A stretch of 64,000 nt of DNA from Rhypophila decipiens (taxonomy: Eukaryota > Ascomycota > Sordariomycetes > Sordariales > Naviculisporaceae): positions 62,001 through 126,000 of the forward strand of contig MU858126.1 in assembly GCA_033297075.1 (NCBI GenBank), read 5' to 3'. The notes below the pieces were generated by a model. That model made no database searches and was not told the origin of the DNA. It saw only the letters and a list, made by a program, of their open reading frames with translations. The translations under genes and the position numbers were made by a program. Shown in pieces: positions 20,096 to 31,714 of this stretch. The number at the start of each line of letters is the position of its first letter. The stretch's first letter is position 1.

Positions 20096-21244
20096 TCAAC
20101 GAATCGTCGGTATCTTCCATACAACCCGCTCAATATCCTTCCACGTTATGTCGGCCGAAAAAGTCACATAGCGATGGCGATCATCGCTGGTTTCGGCAGC
20201 GGCCTGTCCTGCCCCTCTCTTCCTGAAGACCAGCTGCGGGAGGAGGTCTGCCAGAGATTCCTGGAAATGTCTCGAGATCTGCGGGCTTTTGATCTTGTCG
20301 AAGAACTTCCAGAGAAACGCGACCTCTGACTTGGGCGGATCATCTTTGAACTCCCTCTTGCACTGGTGGTAGAGCCATTTGACCTGAGTCAGATTGTGAG
20401 TTCCTGCAATCTTTTTCCACGGGATTTGCTGTGGTTCCTCCTCGGGCTCGTTGCGCTTCCTCTTGTTGCGACCTGCTGGTTTGGCGTCGATATCCTGAAT
20501 GGAGATTTTGGGTTCTTCTTGGACAGGTGACTGTAGCCTGATAGCTGGACCGAGGGTGGGCATAGTCGGTGATGTAGCAAACGCGGATATAGCCGTACTC
20601 GGAGTCATGTGGGTAGTGATATCGCTGGCGACGGGCTGGTCTAAGAGCTTCTTCAGGCCATCGATATCGGAGGCCACTTTTCGCTCGAGAGCAGCAAGCT
20701 TTGTTTCTGTCGACATCTTCTCTTCCCTCATCTCCCTGAGCTCCCCTTGCAGAAACTCAATCTTCTCCAGAGCGGAGCGGTACTGTCCTTGTACTGTCTG
20801 CAGATCCTTTGAGGAGTTCTCCTTGTGTCGCGCTAGGTCTTGTTGGAGAGTCGGAATACTGTCCTGGAGCGGCTTGATATCCACCAGCTGTGAGGCAATC
20901 TGGTCGGACCTTGCTCTGAAATCGGCAGCACAGGACTTTACAAGGGCGTCATGGTCGGCGAGGTCTCGCTGCAGGGTTGTTACTGCCTTATCAAGCTGCT
21001 TGAAATTGTCGTTTGTTGCCCGTCTCAGTATGGACACCTCCCGGCTCTGGTGTTGGGCACTGAGGTAACTGGACCAGCTATTCCCGATCGACACATGGGT
21101 GGGATCTGCGCGTGCTGGGTCGATAGTTGTTTGAGAATCCGACGAGTTTTGCGTTGACTGGGAGGTACTCTGTTGGGAGGCAAACGTCTGACTTTGATCC
21201 GAAGGCCAATCGCCGACCACGGACTCAGGAAGAAGAGACGACAT
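20096..21244 (-). CDS. Coiled-coil protein of unknown function
   Basis: 382 aa, single exon, not recognised as a known family. Residues 1-60 are Ser/Thr/Gln-rich. About 65-200 form heptad-like coiled coil (for example NDNFKQLDKAVTTLQRDL, QGELREMREEKMSTETKL). A Pro/Ser/Thr linker follows, then a basic, nuclear-signal-like GRNKRKRNEPEEE (about 262-274), and a compact C-terminal region of about 105 residues rich in Trp, Phe and Lys (VKWLYHQCKREFKDDPP, VAFLWKFFDKIKSPQISRHF, TFSADITWKDIERVVWKI). The layout (disordered N terminus, coiled coil, basic patch, small C domain) suits a nuclear or chromosome-associated adaptor, but that is inference. Extra exons cannot be excluded. Divergent from the DUF3500 gene across 3.7 kb. 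Confidence 0.72.
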   Translation of the reverse strand: MSSLLPESVVGDWPSDQSQTFASQQSTSQSTQNSSDSQTTIDPARADPTHVSIGNSWSSYLSAQHQSREVSILRRATNDNFKQLDKAVTTLQRDLADHDALVKSCAADFRARSDQIASQLVDIKPLQDSIPTLQQDLARHKENSSKDLQTVQGQYRSALEKIEFLQGELREMREEKMSTETKLAALERKVASDIDGLKKLLDQPVASDITTHMTPSTAISAFATSPTMPTLGPAIRLQSPVQEEPKISIQDIDAKPAGRNKRKRNEPEEEPQQIPWKKIAGTHNLTQVKWLYHQCKREFKDDPPKSEVAFLWKFFDKIKSPQISRHFQESLADLLPQLVFRKRGAGQAAAETSDDRHRYVTFSADITWKDIERVVWKIPTIR

Positions 21245-22536
21245 TTGGCAGATGAACCATAGGCAAGATACGAGGTAAGGCCTTTAGACAGAGTATGCCT
21301 TGAGAAAGAATACCGAATAATTGTTGTTGATATTCCTGAGTTGAGGGAGGACTTGGTGCGAATCAGGGCAGGGGCATAGATTGCGAGGTGACGGATGCTC
21401 CAAATGAGAATAAGAAATCAGAATGTGAGATACCGTTCAGTTCCTTCTCGGTGTGGCCCTGAGGCCCCATTATTTTGCACATCTCGGGTTGAGGGTGACG
21501 AATTGAGAAGGAACGCAATCGGCAGGAGGAAAGAGGAAGTCGCGATCTTATTGATAAGGTACATAACGCAGCCGGTACGTCCTTTCAGCCAATCATCAAC
21601 ACATTTCCCTCCATTTGAAGATGCAAAAGACATCAATTGCAATATTCTTGTAGTTTTTTATCAACCAGCAATGTTGTTTATAACATATAATTACTACTGT
21701 GATACGTCGTGGACCTCTTGAAGACTGTTGTGATGCGTCCTCCCTACATTCCGTCGATTACGGCGAGATTACGTTCCAGGTTGCCCGTATCCGTACATTA
21801 CGGTATGCACTATGCACACTAACCCCACTAAACCTTGCGCGATCATTGGCTTCCGTATCCGCCCGGCGATTCCCCGGAAGCCTAACCCACTTTCTTTCAG
21901 GTATCAATTCAAAATTAGGCACGCAGGGCACGCTAGCGGAGCCCCGCCCCCTGACTGACTTATCTATAAATGGTGGTCCCTCACCGCAATTCAAACGCGT
22001 TTCGCACAACTCCTCTTTTCTCAATTCACTCCTGCTCGCGACAGTTGTGCCTCCTACGGCCTTCCAGATCTCGCAGCTTTCATTCAAAGATGAAAACATG
22101 ACCGAAATGCAACGCGCGACTCAAGCCTGGAGCCCGTCTAGGTTTGGGGAGCGCGACTGAATCAGGTTGCACCAGTTAGACGGCGTCGGTTAGTCCTTCC
22201 ACCGAACTTTGTATCTTTGACTGGCTCTAACTTTTTGTCTACCTCCAGGCCGGACTACTGAGTCTGTCAACACGAGCCATGGACGTTCGTCCGTGAAAGC
22301 TGGCTGAACATGAATCAGTGGACCAATTCAACATCAATATTTAAAGACAGAACGCGTCCTCTTCTACCCAGCCATCCGAGTGCAAGACCGTCCCTCATCA
22401 GCTTCATCCAATGACATGACGCCTGTCTTTCCCGATAACATTGCCATCACGCATGCGCACATCAGCATCGTCCCGGAACATACCCACTCTGCCATGCTTG
22501 CGAGTTTCAACACCTAGCAGCGGGCTGTGTTGCCTT

Positions 22537-23420
22537 GTCCTGGGCAAGACGTAAAAAGGCCTATGGACGCACTGAACTATGGTGCGGATCCTTCCTCGAC
22601 ATGTACGCTATGCATCACGAGCCTGTCACGAGTACATACGCTACCCTGCGACCTGCTGGATTTGTTCGAACGAGACATTCTGTCAAGATGGTCTTGCTGC
22701 CAGGGTTTCTGGCTATGGGAGTTGTGCACCTCTCATGAGCTACGAACCCTCACGGCATGCAAGAATCGTGGCCACCCATCTTCGACTTGGGATTCAATCC
22801 TTGTCTCCGACATCCTAATGGCTCGAGACTGCGGCATGAAGAGAACCGGGCTTCGGTCCGGCAATGCTCTGACTGGTCTCGCCCTCTTCTGGGCTTGAGT
22901 CTTATACCACGTCGGTTGCCAACTGGGCCTGTCCGTTCAAGCAGTTGAAATGTGTGAGTTGAACTTAGCGCGTCCCATGTATCAGAACATGCAGTCTGAC
23001 AGCATCCAGCGAACGAGGCTTTCAATCGAACGGTGTCCTGGGCAAGACTTGAAAAAGCCTACCAGACTCAGTGCAGTTCTCACAGATCAAGTGAGATTGA
23101 GCGGTCGGTCTGTTGTTGTCCTGGGCAGGACTCGAAAAGGCCCATCTTGGACCTGATGCAGTTCCCTCCCCAGAACAAGCGGGATTGAGCGGTCGGCCAA
23201 TTGTGGTCCTGGGCAGGACTCGAAAAGGCCCAACGTGGACCGTACTGGTCTCCCCTGAAGGACTTTCCAGGGCGAGATCGGTTGGTTATTCGGGGAGTTA
23301 CGACTAACTCCCCACCAGACGGATGAGACGAGTTTTCCAACTCGTGCACCTGTCGGACTTGACAAATTCGCCCCATCGACATGGGCTTGATCTGTGGTCC
23401 TGGGCACGACTTGAAAAGGC
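22537..23420. repeat. Dispersed short repeat family (GTCCTGGGCA core)
   Basis: The core GTCCTGGGCA(A/G/C)GAC followed by an A-rich AAAAGGCC block occurs at 22537, 23035, 23118, 23206 and 23397, always on the plus strand. The copies at 23118 and 23206 are also preceded by GATTGAGCGGTCGG (23095 and about 23184). Divergence between copies suggests an old family or a decayed element. Confidence 0.8.
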
Positions 23421-23525
23421 CCACTGCGGACTGTCGTGTCTCCCCCTGATGGATTTTCCAGGAGGAAGATAGGTCAGTCTCCTTTTGGGGTGTTGCGACC
23501 AGCAACTCCCCACTAGACGGATGAG
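23203..23525. repeat. Imperfect direct repeat, two copies, 191-bp period
   Basis: Copy 1 is 23203-23327 and copy 2 is 23394-23525. Both run from GTGGTCCTGGGCA through GAAAAGGCCCA, a TTTTCCAGG segment and a CAACTCCCCAC- or TAACTCCCCAC-type hairpin to AGACGGATGAG. Identity is moderate, with scattered substitutions and a few indels. On the minus strand the repeat gives a 157-codon frame with a repeated CPGPQ / SPAQDH peptide; I read this as a consequence of the repeat. Confidence 0.8.
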
Positions 23526-23572
23526 TGGGCTTTGTTGTTTTCAGCAGAGACATCTGTTATTCTTGGGTTTTT

Positions 23573-23807
23573 GGCATTTTTAAATAAAATGCCCATTCAT
23601 GTTTTTCGGCACCTTGTTGCCACCATTGAGGAAAAAAGGCACCTTAGTGCCACCATTGAGGAAAAGGCAACATCTTGCCGGGATTGCCTCCTTAAAGGCT
23701 GGTCTGCCCTCCCGCAGAGAGGGCATTAGACTATTTGGGCCGTTACTGCTGCGGGTGGAAATTTGGTGATAGTACAGCCAGGGAAGCAATGCAAATTACT
23801 TCCCTGG
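23573..23807. repeat. Hairpin-dense block with 30-bp tandem units
   Basis: Perfect inverted repeats in order: GGCATTTT/AAAATGCC (23573-23593); GGCAC-CTTA-GTGCC (23638-23651); GGCAA-CATC-TTGCC (23666-23679); TGCCCTC/GAGGGCA (23705-23725); CCAGGGAAG/CTTCCCTGG (23778-23807). A weaker GGCA/TGCC stem is at 23608-23621. The units at 23608 and 23638 are direct repeats of 30 bp joined by ACCATTGAGGAAAA, and the same linker precedes the stem at 23666. Confidence 0.85.
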
Positions 23808-24915
23808 TGGCGGGATGGGAAATGTGCTCTCACTGTACATTTAGCATCTCGCCAGTCCCATCAGGCGGGATCCTTTCTGAAGGAGATAAGCGCGATAGTA
23901 AGGGTGATATGCGGGACACTTTCTCTCTCCATGCCAACACATGAGAGAAGCACGCGGCAGAGACTACTTTGCTCCGGAGCCAGCGTCTCGGACTCGGCCG
24001 GTATGTTTTCGCTTCCTTTATTCCTTTCGCTCTTTGGCTGCATACTGATTTGTGATGCTTGACAGAGGAGGATCTTGAGCGCAGGGGCTTAGTCCCGCTG
24101 CGATAATCTCAAACGTTTGATGATGGTGGGCGGCATTTGTCGCCTCGGGCTTTGGCTGGTCGCGTCTCCTCGGGAACAGTTGGAGCTACTGGTCCTGGCT
24201 GTTCCCAAAGCCCACACCGTTAATTTCTGCCCGCGATATGGCAGTACGGCTCGTGACAATGGGAGACCTGTGAGTTGTGGATTCGTGTTGCAAATCTACT
24301 TGGGATATTCAAGACAGATGGTCCTATGCTCACCACCAGTAGATGTATACCTAGACCCCTGATCATGGTCTTGGCTAGTTTAGACACTCGTTAATTCAAA
24401 CTCGACTTTTGGTCTCCATTCCATGGTTCCTTGGATTCTTGATTTTGTGCTTCTGGTGACTTGGACATGATCGCATGAACTTCTTCCCAGCACCTGGCGG
24501 GGAAGTAAATGGATGGGCGGGGAAATGGTCCAACTGTGCATCCTCGACTGATCAGTAGCGGGACAACATTTCACCTGTCTCCTTTGTAAACTGGCAGAGA
24601 GCTCGTTCTCTCGGATATAGAATAACCGCCGGGAAAAGACGTCCGCTCCTATAATGGTCCGGTAGCAAAGGCTGTTCTCCAACTTCAAGTGGAGATGAAT
24701 TGGCTATTTGCTTCTCTCAAGTTCCCACTCAGATTCAACTGAATATCTATTAAGCTACTACTCGTAAGATCAGAGCTTAGTGGCATCACAAGCCCTTCCG
24801 TTAATTGTTTCCGTCTTGGCTACATCTTCTTCGCTCTTCGATACCGTGATATTTTTCTAGCTATAGCTTTGTCCTCAAAGTGCATACAGTAAGGCTTCAG
24901 CGAAACAATCCAAGA

Positions 24916-26306
24916 ATGGCGTCCAGTACGACAACGGGTGGAGGTGAAGGCGAGTATCGCCAGTACCTGCCCGACCTGACGATTCCGAGATTCACGACGA
25001 TGCAGAAGCAAGATGCTCACGAGTACGCCAAGGAGTTCATAGAAGGCGGGAATCCTCCGTGGCTTCATGGATTGTATCTACACTGGCGGAAGCTCTTTCA
25101 AGAACCTTTCAGGGGGGTCACTAATGATGGTGAGCTGCCGTCACTATGTCTTGTGGTGTCTGGTTGTATCAGAAGCTTACACATGACAACCAAAACTCAG
25201 GCCATGTTCGACCGAACCTGTTCACACTGCAGGACGACGAGATGCCCATCCAGGACATCGTCGACGCGACTGAGCATCTCATCGCCCAACTATCACCAGA
25301 GCAACTATCCAAAGTGAGCTACCACATCGACTCACCGGAATGGCGCACCTGGTCAAACCCCGAGTTCCTCCTCAGCGACAAGGGCATCCGTCTCGACGAG
25401 CTCACCGCCCCAGTCCGCTCAAGCGTCCTCGCCATCCTCCAAAAAACCCTCTCCCCAGAAGGCTACGCCAAAGCCCTAGGAGCAATGCGCATAAACGGCT
25501 TCCTAGGCGACCTCGTCCAAGCCCCGCGGGTCTGCAACGAGTACTCGTACAACTTTGTCCTCTTCGGCCCCAAACCGTCCCCCACTTCGCCCTGGGGTTT
25601 CTCCTTCTACGGGCACCACCTCTGCCTCAACATATTCCTGTACAAATCCCAGATAATCCTGTCCCCCTGGTTCACCGGCGCGGAACCCAACATGATCGAC
25701 TCGCCCTCTTCCCCCTACCACGGAACCCGCATCCTCAACCAGGAAGAAACCCTAGGCCTCCAGCTCATGCAATCCCTCTCCCCAGAGGCACAATCCTCGG
25801 CCCAGACCTACAAGACTATGAAAGACCCGGCCATGCCGAAAGGAAGATGGAACCACGACGACCAGCGCCACCTCTGCGGCGCATACCGCGATAACCGCGT
25901 CGTTCCCCACGAGGGAATCCTAGTCTCCTCCTTCAACACCCAACAACAAGATCTAGTCCTACAAATCCTGAACCAATATCTCCTGTATCTCCCCCCCAAG
26001 GCGAGACAAAACCGGCTGGAGCAAATCAAGTCCTTTTTCGACGAGACGTATTTCAGCTGGATAGGCGGGTTCGGGGATAACGACGCGTTTTATTATAGAC
26101 TGCAGAGTCCGGTTGTGATTGTAGAGTTTGATCACCACAGTGGTGTGTTCCTGACCAACAAGGAGCCGGCCAAGTTTCATATCCACACGCTGCTGAGGAC
26201 GCCTAATGGTGGTGATTACGGCATGGCGTTGCGGCCTTTGGTTTTTGAAGACGAGAAGGGGAGGAAGGAGGGTGCTGTTGCGCAGGAATTTGTATGGGAG
26301 GGTTGA
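24916..26306 (+). CDS. DUF3500 family protein
   Basis: Exons 24916-25129 and 25201-26306 (439 aa); the 71-bp intron begins GTGAGC and ends ACTCAG, and the junction reads TNDG-HVRPNLF. The protein belongs to the DUF3500 family, found in fungi and bacteria, with no established activity. Recognisable segments: HLIAQLSPEQLSKVSYHIDSPEW near the N terminus, WGFSFYGHHLCLNIFLY, then LNQYLLYLPPKARQ, and a C-terminal block SWIGGFGDNDAFYYRLQSPV-VIVEFDHHSG with KFHIHTLLRTPNGGDYG. His, Asp and Glu residues in these blocks look like a possible metal or active site, which is inference. There is no signal peptide or membrane segment, so it is probably cytosolic. It runs convergent with MED16, whose stop is 323 bp away. 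Confidence 0.9.
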
Positions 26307-26629
26307 ATTGTTTTTTTTTCTAGAGTAAATTTTGATGGGATGGGACATGGGCTAAGATGGTCTTGATCTTTCAGTTTTTTGTATATGTGCGAGGACTCAC
26401 CAACAACGAGACAGAAGAGACTCTTCAATGACAACCCTGTAGAATTTGTGACATTTAAAAGTGGCTATTTATCCAATTCTACATAAGTGATCGCTTTTGC
26501 CCTATCAACACCACCCCAGGCTACCGAGACCAAGAAAGAACATCCAAGAAAGAGAAATAACGAATAAACAAAGACCCAAGAGCACAAGACATCGCTAATA
26601 AGGCATGCGATCAAATAGTTGTCGGCCTT
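26307..26629. other. Convergent 3' spacer DUF3500 / MED16
   Basis: 323 bp of AT-rich DNA with a T9 tract just after the DUF3500 stop; no other feature. Confidence 0.5.
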
Positions 26630-29600
26630 TTAATGATCAACGACTGGATTTTTTGGCACGATTCCCCAGTTCCCTCCGCAGGCGCATTTTCTCTGCTGAG
26701 CCAAAACAAAGGTAAACCCAGGCCGTTGATGGGCCGAGACATCTTCCATCACCGAGGCACACCTGACGCACCGTCTCCAATGGGGGACAGCAGTGGCCTG
26801 GGCACTTGCACCAGCGGCTGTGTCATTCCCCCCTCCACCACCACCACCACTACTCGTTGCGCCTACTCCCAGAGTTGCTCGCAGGGAGAGATTGAGGTTC
26901 GGGTTCCCAGCAGTCGACGTTGGCCCCGGCTGGCCCCTCGGCGCACCGTCAGCGGCATTGGTTCTGTTCCCATTAGAAGCAGCAGCCGTACCCCTAGAGA
27001 CAGCAACCGTCCCCTTGGCAGCAGTATCCATCTTCGCACCGCTATAGACCTCGACCCGCCTAAAGACATCAATACGCTTCCCCAGCTCCTTCTTCCGCGC
27101 GAGGCTCTTGGGGTCGTCCTCCACGTCCAGCAGGTCAAAGTTGGCAAAATACACGTTTTTCCATACAGTCTGGGCCTTGAAGGACGCGAGGCCTTGGTTG
27201 AAGAAATTCAAAATCACATCCCGGAAACTAGGCGGCGGGTTGGACCCCAATAGCAGGTCCAATTCGAACATGGCCTGGCGCTTCCTGATCCGTTGCTCGG
27301 GCGTGTATATGGGCTGCCCCGTGTCCGGCCTAACCTCGGGCCGTTCGCCGGCCACGATGCCCGGCAGGCTATTGTGGTATGCCGTGCGAATGTCATTGCT
27401 CAATTGGCTCACCATCGCCTCGAACTGGGCTATCTTGACGGGGCTGGAAACGAAAACCCGCTGCAGTTTCTGGTAGGCTGCCAGGAGAGCTGGTGGCGGC
27501 CCCCCGACAGGCCGTGTCGAGTCGCCGTCCTTCAGCTGCTGTGCTCTAAGTGTCTGGTTGTAAGTCGCTGTTCGGTTACTGAGTGCTTCAAGGTGAATCA
27601 AGCGACGACAGGCTGCCGACAGAAGCCCTCTGGTAGCAGAACAGAGCAGAAGGTGCAGTGATACATCGCCCTTGGACTGGAGGTAACCAGACAGCTCGTG
27701 GAATCGCTGTGGATCCGACAGGATGCCCATAAACCTGCTGTCATCTGCCAGCTCAAACAGACAGTCAGAAATCCAAGTGAGGAGGTCGATGGCCCATTTG
27801 GCGCAGCCGCCAAGGGTTTCCACCACCTCGGGCTCGTCCAAAGGACTCAGTTTCTCCTTTAGCTTCATGGGCATGTTATTTGCCACCGAGATGAGAATGA
27901 CAATGTTGCGGATATTCAGCGTCAGCATGGCAACCTTGCCGGTAAACGACCGGGGGTGGAATTCGCCATGGAACCCAAGATGATTGAGTATGCTCAAGCT
28001 CAACTGAAGGTTGGGATTCCTCACCAGCTGGTCATGGTGGGCTTCATCCGAGTAATCAACGCCGACCTTGAGCACCGAGACCAACTGTCTGATCCAGTCA
28101 TAGACAAATTCTAGAGAAAGCGTTAGCTGACGGACGGTACGGACCTTGTTTTTATGGGAGACGCACCTGGCTTCTGGGCAAACGGGCGGGCAATTGCCAG
28201 CAAGTCATCACAGTTACTTTGTAAGCTTGCAACCGGATATATGGCCAAGGTCATAGCCGCTACTATGGCACTGTAATGGTCTAGCATGACGGTCAGCCTC
28301 GAATAACGATCACACTACTCATCAGCCAGTTGCTTACTATCCTGCATTGTCGTATTGATTTCCTCCATGGGAAAAGACATTCTGCTCCACTTTACTTCGC
28401 CATCTTCACAGATTTGAGCGAAAGAGCAGGACGTAGGCGAGAACGCAGCTTGAAGACCTGATATAATACAGCGACGTTAGAGAGAAGAACGGGGCAAACA
28501 TGTGTATCTTGCTCTGGAAGGACTCGTCCTACATGGAGTTTCGCCGCTAAACTGGAAGCCTACTTGGTGAAGACTCATGATATTGTTGAGATCTGGCTCG
28601 ACGTACAGCTCCCGCATCGTCGCGCGGTCACGGTACTGCACCGTGCCATCATTGAAGACGAAGCATATCACCTTGCTCTGTTGCAATGTGCTTACCGACG
28701 TGATGATTTTTGGCACCGCTATTGGCTCGAGCCTACGGAGCCGGTCCGACTTTGACTGAAACCAATGTTAGTCTTGTCAGTCAAGAGTAAAAGCAATCTC
28801 TGGAAAGGCTCACCGGATGGGATTCAGCGTTGTGCCTTGGGCCTAGTTGCTCGAACGCCTCATGGACGGTTTGAGTCTGCTCCAAAAGCTCCCACCGATC
28901 GATAATGCTCTGGCATTCTTGATTATAGGAGGGACCCGGGGGTATATAAGACCTCACTGTTATCAAGAGAGGCTCGAGCCTTTCCGTTGCCTGTGGTTGT
29001 TTTTGAGGTGTGAATTGGTCAGGAAGCCGCATCTCTATAAAGGTCGGGAGCATTTCAATGTGCGAGAGCTGAGCCATCGACGTGTCCAGAGACAACTCGT
29101 CGGGGTCTTGCGGAAGCCAAGTAGTGGCAGTTACATGCTGGTCCTTGATGGTAGGGCTCAGGGGCATACCGGCGGGCGCCTGTTTATCTGCCTGTTGGGG
29201 CAGGCCCCAGTGAACTTCTGCCCGGACGATTCTTAGCTTTTTGGATGCAGTAGCCAGTGCAATCAACAGCCTGTTTTTGTCTGAGCACACCGAGGCGTGC
29301 GTGATAAGATCGTCCGAGGAAGTCACGCTCTCGAATTCGAGAGATGTCTCCTCGATGCGATTGTTGGATTGGGGATATATCAACTTGAGCATGCCATTCG
29401 TCGTGACACAAACCAGAGCGCTCCTGCCAGGATTGGGATGGCAGGGACCAGAACCGTGGCAGACGGACATTTGGTGTTGGTACTCGTTGGTCTCGGGCCT
29501 CCAGGAGGCTGGCCCGTAGTTGTAATGGTACTGTGCATCGAGCTGTGAGTATCATGTCTGGATGGATGCCCAAAAGCCAGACCCTGAGAGGGATAACGTA

Positions 29601-30192
29601 CCCTGGTTGGGGCCAATGCCAGAGGTAGCCAGTAGCACCCGACGACGGCCTGGAGATCGTCGACGTGGTCCGTGTCCCATTTCCTCATGGCAAGACAGCG
29701 GTTGAGGTGGATGGAAAAGGTCAAGATGCTGATACGGCCTACAGTATCGATGACAGCGAGTTCGGGGCTGCTGATAGGGCTCCAAGCCAAGTGAGTGATG
29801 AGGCCGACAGGAGGTGACAGCGAGTTAGAGCACGAATAAGGCTCGCTCAGCTCCCAGTCACCGTTGTCAGGACGGCACTGCAGGAATTGCAAGTCGATAG
29901 ATTTCCCGTCTTTGGAGATGGACGCTATGGTACCTTGACGGGACCAGGCAATCCCCTGACAGCAGCCGCGGGTCCGGAGCTCCTCGAGGCGCTGACGGAG
30001 CTGCTTGCTAGGCAAGGGACGGGCAGGGAGGTCCAGAGCGTTGCCCAAGCCGTTGTCCATGACAGGATCCCCAAATAAATCAACATGATCGAGCGTCATG
30101 GCATTGTCCATGACGTGCATGTCGCCGTCGACACTCATGGCCGAGTCGAGGAGAAGCGGCAGTCCGCCATGGTCATGATCGTGGGCACTCAT
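26630..30192 (-). CDS. MED16: Mediator complex subunit 16 (tail module, Sin4)
   Basis: Tail-module subunit of Mediator that links activators and repressors to RNA polymerase II. Six exons, in transcript order: 30192-29602, 29542-28814, 28755-28533, 28457-28338, 28280-28167, 28110-26630 (1085 aa). All joins keep frame, and introns are 56-75 bp with GT-AG ends. The N-terminal half has WD40-like strands (QGIAWSRQGTIASIS, ITHLAWSPISSPELAVIDTVGRISI, ALVCVTTNGMLKLIY). The middle carries FVYDWIRQL and helical repeats. The C terminus is the family's small Cys-rich end: WRRCVRCASVMEDV then CACGGNWG, a likely zinc site. Gly/Ala/Thr low complexity precedes it. The start MSAHDHDHGG is the first ATG in frame and fits fungal Med16. 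Divergent from the sirtuin gene across 1.8 kb. Confidence 0.92.
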
Positions 30193-30985
30193 TGAGAAAA
30201 TAAGGCCCCGCCAGCAGCAGTTAGACCTTTGAGATAGCAAGCCACCGGATCATAGGTATAGCTTCCCTTTCATGCAAGGCCACCGAGTGGGTTCTAAGCT
30301 GCCATCCCCAGTCGAGAATCTGGGGTCAGGGACTAGTGACGAACCACGTGAGGCCGAGCGTTGAGCATGCGATGCGGCAAACCTAAATTTCGGTGGATAG
30401 CTATGTACTGTTCGAACCCGAATCAACCAACAATGACAACAGGCGAGGATCTGAGACGTTGTTTTGTTAGCAAACTTTGGTTGAATAATTCTTTGATCCT
30501 TTTCGACCCACGTATAAGGCACACCAGTGACCAAGCTACGTACCAAGCTTCCCGTCAATAATTAGTTGATGGGGGTTCCGCTGCGGTGGGTTCCCCGCGG
30601 ATTTATACCCGTAGAAGTTTGGAGAAAGAGCTCCAAGGAACAATGGTGAGTTATAGAGGACGAAGAAGCTTTGGTCTCGTTCTCGCCAAAAGAGATACAG
30701 AATTACGGATACTGGCAGTGGGATGATATGAGGCTCCCTCTTGACTGGTCGAGGCTGTCCTATTTACCGATCGTGCTTGGGCTTGTGGAAGGATCCGCGA
30801 TTCTTTGACGGAGAGTCGTTGGAGACGGCCTGCAGCAAGCCGACTTGGACCTAAAACCGTGCCTGCATCACGGTACCAAAGGTACGTCACCTGCAGAAGA
30901 AGATCATAATAAGCCACAATGTGGCTCCTATTCTACTCCAAGGGTGGGCCTACTCGGTGTACACTAGGTAAAGTAGCGTGAACAG

Positions 30986-30994
30986 TACGGAGTA
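30986..30994 (+). promoter_or_regulatory. TACGGAGTA motif (MED16/sirtuin gap)
   Basis: Exact 9-mer, extended here to an 11-bp GTACGGAGTAC. About 0.8 kb upstream of the MED16 start. Function unknown; see the finding on this motif. Confidence 0.35.
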
Positions 30995-31714
30995 CAAAGT
31001 CGCGCTAGTCAGATTTGATCCCTTTTGTATGGCAGTACGGAAACTCTGGTACCGATACAGGTCGTACAACTAGGTAGAGAGACCGTTTCCCAGCAACGTC
31101 CGCCAGTTCCCGCGCAAGGCCGTTGCTGAATGGAATCCAGCGCCCAAAAAGCGTCATGTCTGTTTGGTAGAGTTGCCTCATTGACCGCCAACAGTCATCC
31201 AGTACATTCCCACTGCAAGCCATAGCCATTCCGAAAACTTTGATTTTCTCCATTGTGTCTTTCCGGGTGTTAGTGTTTAATTGTTTGTATTTTCGAATTT
31301 TGTCCGGAAGCCTTGTCCCCATCGGAGGGAAACCTTCCTAATTTCAAGGGGGAAAAAGGGAAACGCCTGTATCCAACAACTTGCTTCGATCCCGCCAGCA
31401 CAGACTCGGTTGTTGGCAGCCACGACTGCAAGATTACCGCACCCACAGCTAGTTCCATTTCTGCCATCCCGCCCGCCCTTACGCCTACGTCGCTTGGCAG
31501 AGAAGGAAGCTGACAGAGTCTTTTTGTTCCTTTCTCAACTCGTTCTCATTCCCCCCGTCCACCGACGACTCGACCTAGTCAACGACAGGAACTCCTGGTT
31601 CGCCTCGACGTCACTTTACCGTTCTCTAACTTTTTCTTTTGAGGTTCAAACATAGGGCAAACGCTGCCTTGACGTGGCCCAAGTTCCTCTTCATCCGTAC
31701 AGCGCTTATACTCG

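Larger units (their letters stand above)
21245..24915. other. 3.7-kb repeat-bearing intergenic region
   Basis: Lies between two divergent genes, longer than most other gaps. It holds five diverged copies of a GTCCTGGGCA core (22.5-23.4 kb), a 125-132-bp direct repeat pair with 191-bp period, and a hairpin-dense block (23573-23807). A TATA-like TCTATAAATGG near 21965 is followed by a short reading frame (ATG 22098, 20 codons) of unknown meaning. No protein family was recognised in any frame. Confidence 0.55.

Noticed and set aside
23080..23553. Repeated-peptide minus-strand gene, or a CRISPR-like array
   Set aside because: The peptide repeat mirrors a DNA repeat with mismatches and indels; spacing is uneven, copies are diverged, and the genome is fungal, so a CRISPR array is excluded.
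26633..27253. 206-codon plus-strand frame
   Set aside because: Antisense shadow of the last MED16 exon.
30405..30435. B-box-like GTTCGAACC-type sequence suggesting a second tRNA
   Set aside because: No acceptor, D or anticodon stems can be built around it.
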